DNA of 10,857 nucleotides from Nocardioides sp. (GTDB lineage Bacteria; Actinomycetota; Actinomycetes; Propionibacteriales; Nocardioidaceae), in the NCBI GenBank assembly GCA_025965295.1, contig JAOPXF010000242.1, positions 1 to 10,857 of the forward strand, written 5' to 3'. Below, in pieces: positions 7,373-10,857 of the stretch. Position 1 is the stretch's first letter; each line of letters begins with the position of its first letter. The notes beneath the pieces were generated by a model. It worked only from the letters and a program-made list of their open reading frames with translations. It made no database searches and had not been told where the DNA came from. A program made the translations under genes and the position numbers.

Positions 7373-7399
7373 GTGCGCTGGAGGCGCACGGTGGGGGAG
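7373..7399 (+). promoter_or_regulatory. Small hairpin and Shine-Dalgarno region before the wzz-like gene
   Basis: GTGCGC (7373-7378) and GCGCAC (7384-7389) form a 6-pair stem whose loop TGGAG contains a Shine-Dalgarno-like GGAG. The purine-rich GGGGGAG follows at 7393-7399, only two bases before ATG 7402. This spacing is short for a normal site, so ribosome access could depend on local folding. That is inference from base pairing only. Confidence 0.3.
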
Positions 7400-7401
7400 T
7401 C

Positions 7402-8670
7402 ATGGAACTGAGGGACGTCGGCGGAGCCGTGTGGCGGCACAAGCTCCTGGTGCTGCTGATCCTGGTCGTGACGGGGACCGCGGCGGCCTTCGGGCTCGCG
7501 GCCGCGCCGAAGACCTACCAGGCGACGGCCACCGTCTCCGCCGTGACCGCCCCCGGCGTGACGACGACCAGCGAGGACCTCAACGCGCTGCGCGGCACCC
7601 TCGGCGAGCTCGCCAACTCCCGTGCGGTCCTGCAGAGCGTCCAGGCCGACCTCAGCCAGCCCCGCACGCTGGACCAGCTCCGGCAGGAGATCTCGGGCAG
7701 CTGGGTGGACGGCACCGTTCTGGTCGAGATCTCGGTGAGCGACTCGGACCCCCGGATGGCGGCGCAGATCGCCAACACCGTCGCCGAGGCGCTGCCGCTG
7801 CACGACCCGAGCAACGGCGCCTTCCTCTTCACCACGAGCAACCCGGCGCAGCCCCCGGTCACCTACACCAGCCCCAACCTCCTCCTCGGCATCGGCGTCG
7901 GCGGCCTGCTCGCGATCGTGCTCGCCGTGTGTGGAGCCCTGTGGCGCGACCGCCGCAGCAACACCGTCGACGACGCCGCCGCGATGGAGGAGGCCGCGGA
8001 CGCTCCCGTCCTGGCCCACGTCTCGCCGCCGCGCGACCCCACGACCCTGCCCGCTCTCTACCCGGGCACCTCGGCCGCCGACGTGTTCCGCCACCTGCGG
8101 ATCGCGCTCGAGGCGGAGGCCAGCTCGCAGCCGGTCACGCAGGTCGTGGTCACCGGCGTCACCACCGGTGACGTCAACGTCTGGCTGGGCGCCAACCTGG
8201 CGATCTCCTTGGCCAACGTCGGCCGGCGGGTGCTGCTGGTGGACGGTCGCATCGGCGAGCGCCACGGCCGGCCGATCGCCGCCGAGCCCGACACCCCGGG
8301 TCTCTACGAGCTGCTGACCGGCGGCGAGTTCGACGCCGCGCTGAGTCCCGGCCCCGTGGAGCTGCTGACCGTGCTCCCGTCCGGCAACTGGGGCGGCGCA
8401 CCCACCGAGACCCTGATCGAGACCCGCTTCGCGGCCGCGATGGCCCAGGCCACCGAGCGCTTCGACGTCGTCGTCATCCTCGCTCCGCCGCTCGACGTCA
8501 GTGACGACGCGCGGGTGATGGCCGCGGGTGGTTCGCTCCTGCTCGCCGTCCCCGAGGGCGGTCTCTCACCGGCCGAGCTCCGCAGCCACGTGGGCCGGAT
8601 CCGCTCCGTCGGCGTGCGTCTCCTGGGCACCGTCCTCGTCGGCCGCCGGGCCGAGCGCGTCTCCGCCTGA
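7402..8670 (+). CDS. Wzz-type chain-length determinant with degenerate BY-kinase domain
   Basis: This 422-residue protein is laid out as a polysaccharide co-polymerase fused to a CpsD/BY-kinase-like domain. A short cytoplasmic start (MELRDVGGAVWRHK) leads to membrane segment one (about 14-34), an external Wzz domain of about 120 residues, a proline-bearing stretch (QPPVTYTSPN) and membrane segment two (about 160-181). The remaining cytoplasmic part has a P-loop ATPase fold but key motifs are lost. The Walker A region reads TTGDVNV (254-260), with Asn259 where lysine should be and Val260 for Ser/Thr. The A' motif VLLVDG keeps Asp281. Walker B reads VILAPP, with Leu360 replacing the aspartate. 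No C-terminal tyrosine cluster is present. It probably sets chain length structurally, without kinase activity. ATG 7402 was chosen over in-frame GTG 7321, which would put the hairpin arm inside the gene. Confidence 0.87.
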   Translation: MELRDVGGAVWRHKLLVLLILVVTGTAAAFGLAAAPKTYQATATVSAVTAPGVTTTSEDLNALRGTLGELANSRAVLQSVQADLSQPRTLDQLRQEISGSWVDGTVLVEISVSDSDPRMAAQIANTVAEALPLHDPSNGAFLFTTSNPAQPPVTYTSPNLLLGIGVGGLLAIVLAVCGALWRDRRSNTVDDAAAMEEAADAPVLAHVSPPRDPTTLPALYPGTSAADVFRHLRIALEAEASSQPVTQVVVTGVTTGDVNVWLGANLAISLANVGRRVLLVDGRIGERHGRPIAAEPDTPGLYELLTGGEFDAALSPGPVELLTVLPSGNWGGAPTETLIETRFAAAMAQATERFDVVVILAPPLDVSDDARVMAAGGSLLLAVPEGGLSPAELRSHVGRIRSVGVRLLGTVLVGRRAERVSA

Positions 8671-8732
8671 CCCTTTCGCCGCGGGTCTGCTGCACCTGTG
8701 AAGCAGTGTCGAGCGGGTGCGGCTGCCCGTGA

Positions 8733-8903
8733 TCAGTCGGCTGCGTGCTTCTCGCGGCCCGGGTCGCCGGCGGGCGTCCAGTCCTGCCACGAAGCCCACC
8801 ACACGTCGCCATCCTTCAGTGCGGACTCGATGCGGGCCGCCTCGGCGAGGACGTCGAGCACGGTGCCCTCCGCGATCCGGCCCGGGCAGAGGTCGCCGGG
8901 ACG
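8733..8903 (-). pseudogene. Truncated gene fragment or very small gene, product unknown
   Basis: The minus strand has an open frame between a TGA inside the palindrome (8904-8906) and the stop at 8733-8735, 56 codons. More than 90% of third positions are G or C, as in the real genes. The peptide looks natural: DLCPGRIAEGTVLDVLAEAA, then a tryptophan-rich part with DGDVWWASWQDW, ending EKHAAD. The only reasonable start is GTG at 8861, preceded by GGAGGG (8866-8871) at 4 bases, giving 42 residues. Protein-like sequence also continues upstream of that GTG as far as the palindrome. I therefore favour a C-terminal remnant cut off by the palindromic element, with an intact 42-residue gene as the alternative. 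I do not recognise the family. The rest of the gap, 8671-8732, shows only weak short stems and no gene. Confidence 0.4.
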
Positions 8904-8951
8904 TCATACGAAACGAGCGCTATGGCACTCGCCTCGTATGACGTCCCGGCG
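8894..8951. repeat. 58-base palindromic element with perfect 18-base arms
   Basis: CGCCGGGACGTCATACGA at 8894-8911 is matched exactly by its reverse complement at 8934-8951. The 22 central bases pair further: CGAG 8914-8917 with CTCG 8928-8931, plus GC at 8919-8920 with GC at 8925-8926. Each arm is therefore nearly 29 bases. It sits between the plus-strand wzz-like gene and the minus-strand transferase gene, 11 bases past the latter's stop. It could act as a two-way terminator, but its length and symmetry also fit a REP-like or MITE-like dispersed repeat. No U tract is visible on the plus strand. Confidence 0.8.
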
Positions 8952-8962
8952 TCGGGAGGGCG

Positions 8963-10857
8963 CTAGCCCGCCGTCGCCAGCGAGCGGGTGCGGGTGCCGG
9001 CGAGCCGCAGGCTCACCGCGGCCATCGTGTCGACGGAGCCGGACGCGTCGAAGTTCGCCGCGACGTGGGCCCGGCCCTGGCGTCCCTCGGCGTCCGCGAG
9101 CTCGGGGTCGGCCAGCCGGGCGACCAGGGCATCGGCGAGCTCGGTGGCGTGCCCGGGGGCGACCAGGACGCCCGCGCTCGGCGGGACGCTGCCCTCGATG
9201 CCGACCACGTCGGTCGCCACCAGGCTCCGGGCACTGGCCATCGCCTCCAGCGGGGACAGCGCCATGCCCTCCCACCGGGACGGAGCGGTCACGACGTTCG
9301 CGGCGGTGAGCCAGGTGGGCACGTCGGTGCGGGCACCGACCAGCGTGACCCCGGACCCGGGCTCGATGCGCGCCTCCAGCAGGCCCCGGTCGGGGCCGTC
9401 ACCGACCAGCACGAGCTGGGCGGCGGGGACGGCGGCGCGCACCCGCGGCCAGGCGTCGAGCAGGTCGAGCTGGCCCTTCTGGGGCGCGAGCCTGCCCACG
9501 CACACGACGGTGGGCAGGTCCGGGAGTCCCAGGGCCCGCCGCGCCGCCTCGCGCTCGCTGCGGCCGACGGCCCGCAGCGCACCCACCTCGACCCCGTTCG
9601 GGACGACGGTGGCGCACGAGGCACGGATCCCGGCCCGCTGGCCGGCTCGCAGCTCGCTGTCGCTCACGCACACGAGCTCGGTGGTCCAGCGTCCGGCCAG
9701 CCGCTCCCACCAGGTCGAGAGGACCCGGAGGAGACCGGTGGCGGCGAGGAAGGACCAGGCGTGCGGCTGGAAGATCGTGGGGATCCGGCCCCGCAGCACC
9801 AGGCGGCCGGCCAGTCCGGCCTTGGCGCTGTGCAGGTGGACGAGGTCGGGCTTCGCCTCGGCGAGGATCCGGCGCAGCCGGACCGTCTCGCGCAGCGTGC
9901 CCGGCCCGGGGTTGCGCCCGGCCTGCCACCACACCACGCGGGCCCCCGCCTCGCGGGCGGCGTAGCCCAGCCGGCCGGTCGAGGGGCAGACGACGGTGAC
10001 GTCCCAGCCGCGCGCGACCTGGTCGCGGACGTAGGCCATGGCGACCTCGGCGACGCCCTCGGAGGTCGGCATCGACACGTGCACGACGCGCAGGCTCGCC
10101 GGGACCATGGGCACCGGGGTGCGCGCCGATCCGCGTCGCACCCGGGGAGGGATGGCGGCACTCAGCGCTGCCGGTGCCGGCGCGCCGGCCAGGGCCAACG
10201 CCCGCGCGGCCGGTTGCGGACGACCGAGCGCGGCCACCGTGCGGAACATGATCTTGACGTCGCCCCAGAGCGACCAGTTCTCGATGTAGTAGTTGTCGAA
10301 GCGCACCCGGTCGTCGATCGAGGTGTCGCCACGCAGGTCGTTGACCTGGGCCCACCCGGTGAGCCCGGTCTGCACCCGGTGCCGGTCGTGGTACCGGTGC
10401 CGGTTCTGCGAGAACTCGCGGACGAAGAACGGGCGCTCCGGGCGCGGGCCGACCAGGCTCATGTCGCCGCGCAGCACGTTCACCAGCTGCGGGAGCTCGT
10501 CGAGGCTGGTGCGACGCAGGAAGCGGCCCACCGGACCGAGACGGTCGTCCAGGTCGATGTTCCACTCCGTCGCGCTCTCCAGCGCCGTCGCGGGCTTGAG
10601 CGAGCGGAACTTGAACAGCGTGAAGTTGCGGCCGCCGATGCCGACCCGCGTCTGGCGGAAGATGACGCCGGGACCGGTCTCGATCCGGACCGCCACAGCG
10701 CAGGCGAGCAGCACGGGCGAGAGGACGACCAGCGCGACCGTGGTCAGCACGACGTCGACCAGGCGTTTGAGGAAGAGCGTGTGCGGGCGCAGACCGGAGC
10801 GGCGCAGCCGCATCACGGCGACGTCGCGCACGACCTCGACGCGGCGGTGGTGGTCCA
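8963..10857 (-). CDS. Monotopic phosphoglycosyltransferase (bacterial sugar transferase) fused to a GT4 glycosyltransferase, 5' end outside the window
   Basis: The frame is open from the right edge to TAG at 8963-8965. Residue numbers below count from the in-frame GTG at 10831 (622 residues). Residues about 20-205 are a bacterial sugar transferase domain: a re-entrant membrane helix with the LSP kink (38-39), RQTRVG and FKFRS segments, the catalytic pair Asp111-Glu112 in LDELPQL, then GDMSLVGPRP and GLTGWAQVN. This domain transfers a sugar phosphate from a nucleotide sugar to undecaprenyl phosphate and starts the glycan. After an Ala/Pro/Arg-rich linker (about 203-245), residues 247-622 are a complete GT4 enzyme with PNGVE, GRLAPQKG (Arg447, Lys452), LVGDGPD and an EX7E motif (Glu521, Glu529). 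It may add the second sugar. Codons between 10831 and the edge still look coding (RRVEV), so the true start and any extra N-terminal membrane domain probably lie upstream. Confidence 0.9.
   Translation of the reverse strand, partial: DHHRRVEVVRDVAVMRLRRSGLRPHTLFLKRLVDVVLTTVALVVLSPVLLACAVAVRIETGPGVIFRQTRVGIGGRNFTLFKFRSLKPATALESATEWNIDLDDRLGPVGRFLRRTSLDELPQLVNVLRGDMSLVGPRPERPFFVREFSQNRHRYHDRHRVQTGLTGWAQVNDLRGDTSIDDRVRFDNYYIENWSLWGDVKIMFRTVAALGRPQPAARALALAGAPAPAALSAAIPPRVRRGSARTPVPMVPASLRVVHVSMPTSEGVAEVAMAYVRDQVARGWDVTVVCPSTGRLGYAAREAGARVVWWQAGRNPGPGTLRETVRLRRILAEAKPDLVHLHSAKAGLAGRLVLRGRIPTIFQPHAWSFLAATGLLRVLSTWWERLAGRWTTELVCVSDSELRAGQRAGIRASCATVVPNGVEVGALRAVGRSEREAARRALGLPDLPTVVCVGRLAPQKGQLDLLDAWPRVRAAVPAAQLVLVGDGPDRGLLEARIEPGSGVTLVGARTDVPTWLTAANVVTAPSRWEGMALSPLEAMASARSLVATDVVGIEGSVPPSAGVLVAPGHATELADALVARLADPELADAEGRQGRAHVAANFDASGSVDTMAAVSLRLAGTRTRSLATAG

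Noticed and set aside
7321..7401. GTG 7321 as the start of the wzz-like gene
   Set aside because: It would add 27 residues before the typical MELRD start, lacks a ribosome binding site and overlaps the hairpin arm.
6151..8265. Very long minus-strand frame across the second GT4 and the wzz-like gene
   Set aside because: It covers two confident plus-strand genes and the gap between them, and its translation is His/Gln/Gly/Arg-rich without recognisable domains, which is a GC-driven shadow.
8671..8732. Short stem CTGCT/AGCAG after the wzz-like stop as a terminator
   Set aside because: Only five pairs with a long loop and no U tract; the palindrome at 8894 is the stronger candidate.
8698..9309. 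Plus-strand frame through the palindrome into the transferase gene
   Set aside because: It reads antisense through the GT4 C-terminus, is Arg/Pro/Ser-rich and matches no family.

Overview
The window comes from a very GC-rich genome. Codon third positions are almost all G or C, and GTG starts and overlapping genes are common, which points to an actinomycete. A Nocardioides-like member of the Propionibacteriales would fit, but that is an impression from style, not a demonstrated assignment. The content is a cell-surface or exopolysaccharide locus of the Wzx/Wzy type, in which glycans are built on undecaprenyl phosphate.

Layout: positions 1-87 hold the last 28 codons of an upstream gene. A tight plus-strand operon then runs from 98 to 7251: a large fusion protein (Rossmann-like region, APH-type kinase domain and MOP/Wzx-type flippase), a NodB-type polysaccharide deacetylase, an O-antigen ligase/Wzy-type membrane protein, and two GT4 glycosyltransferases. 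Four successive junctions inside this operon overlap by 1 to 13 bases. A 150-base gap (7252-7401) follows. It holds three direct repeats at an exact 11-base spacing, a strong imperfect hairpin and a small hairpin, and it precedes a Wzz-type chain-length protein (7402-8670) whose BY-kinase domain has lost its Walker motifs.

Between 8671 and 8962 lie a gene remnant or very small gene on the minus strand and a 58-base element with perfect 18-base inverted arms. From 8963 to the right edge a minus-strand gene encodes a monotopic phosphoglycosyltransferase fused to a GT4 glycosyltransferase; its 5' end lies beyond the window.

Proposed pathway (inference): the phosphoglycosyltransferase domain loads the first sugar phosphate onto undecaprenyl phosphate on the cytoplasmic face, and its fused GT4 domain may add the next sugar. 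The two stand-alone GT4 enzymes extend the unit. The flippase half of the large fusion moves it across the membrane, the Wzy/ligase-like protein polymerises or transfers it, and the Wzz-like protein sets chain length. The deacetylase has no visible signal peptide and may act on the precursor in the cytoplasm. The most unusual points are the kinase-flippase fusion, the inactivated BY-kinase domain, the PGT-GT4 fusion, the phased repeats before the wzz-like gene, and the long palindrome next to a truncated gene.
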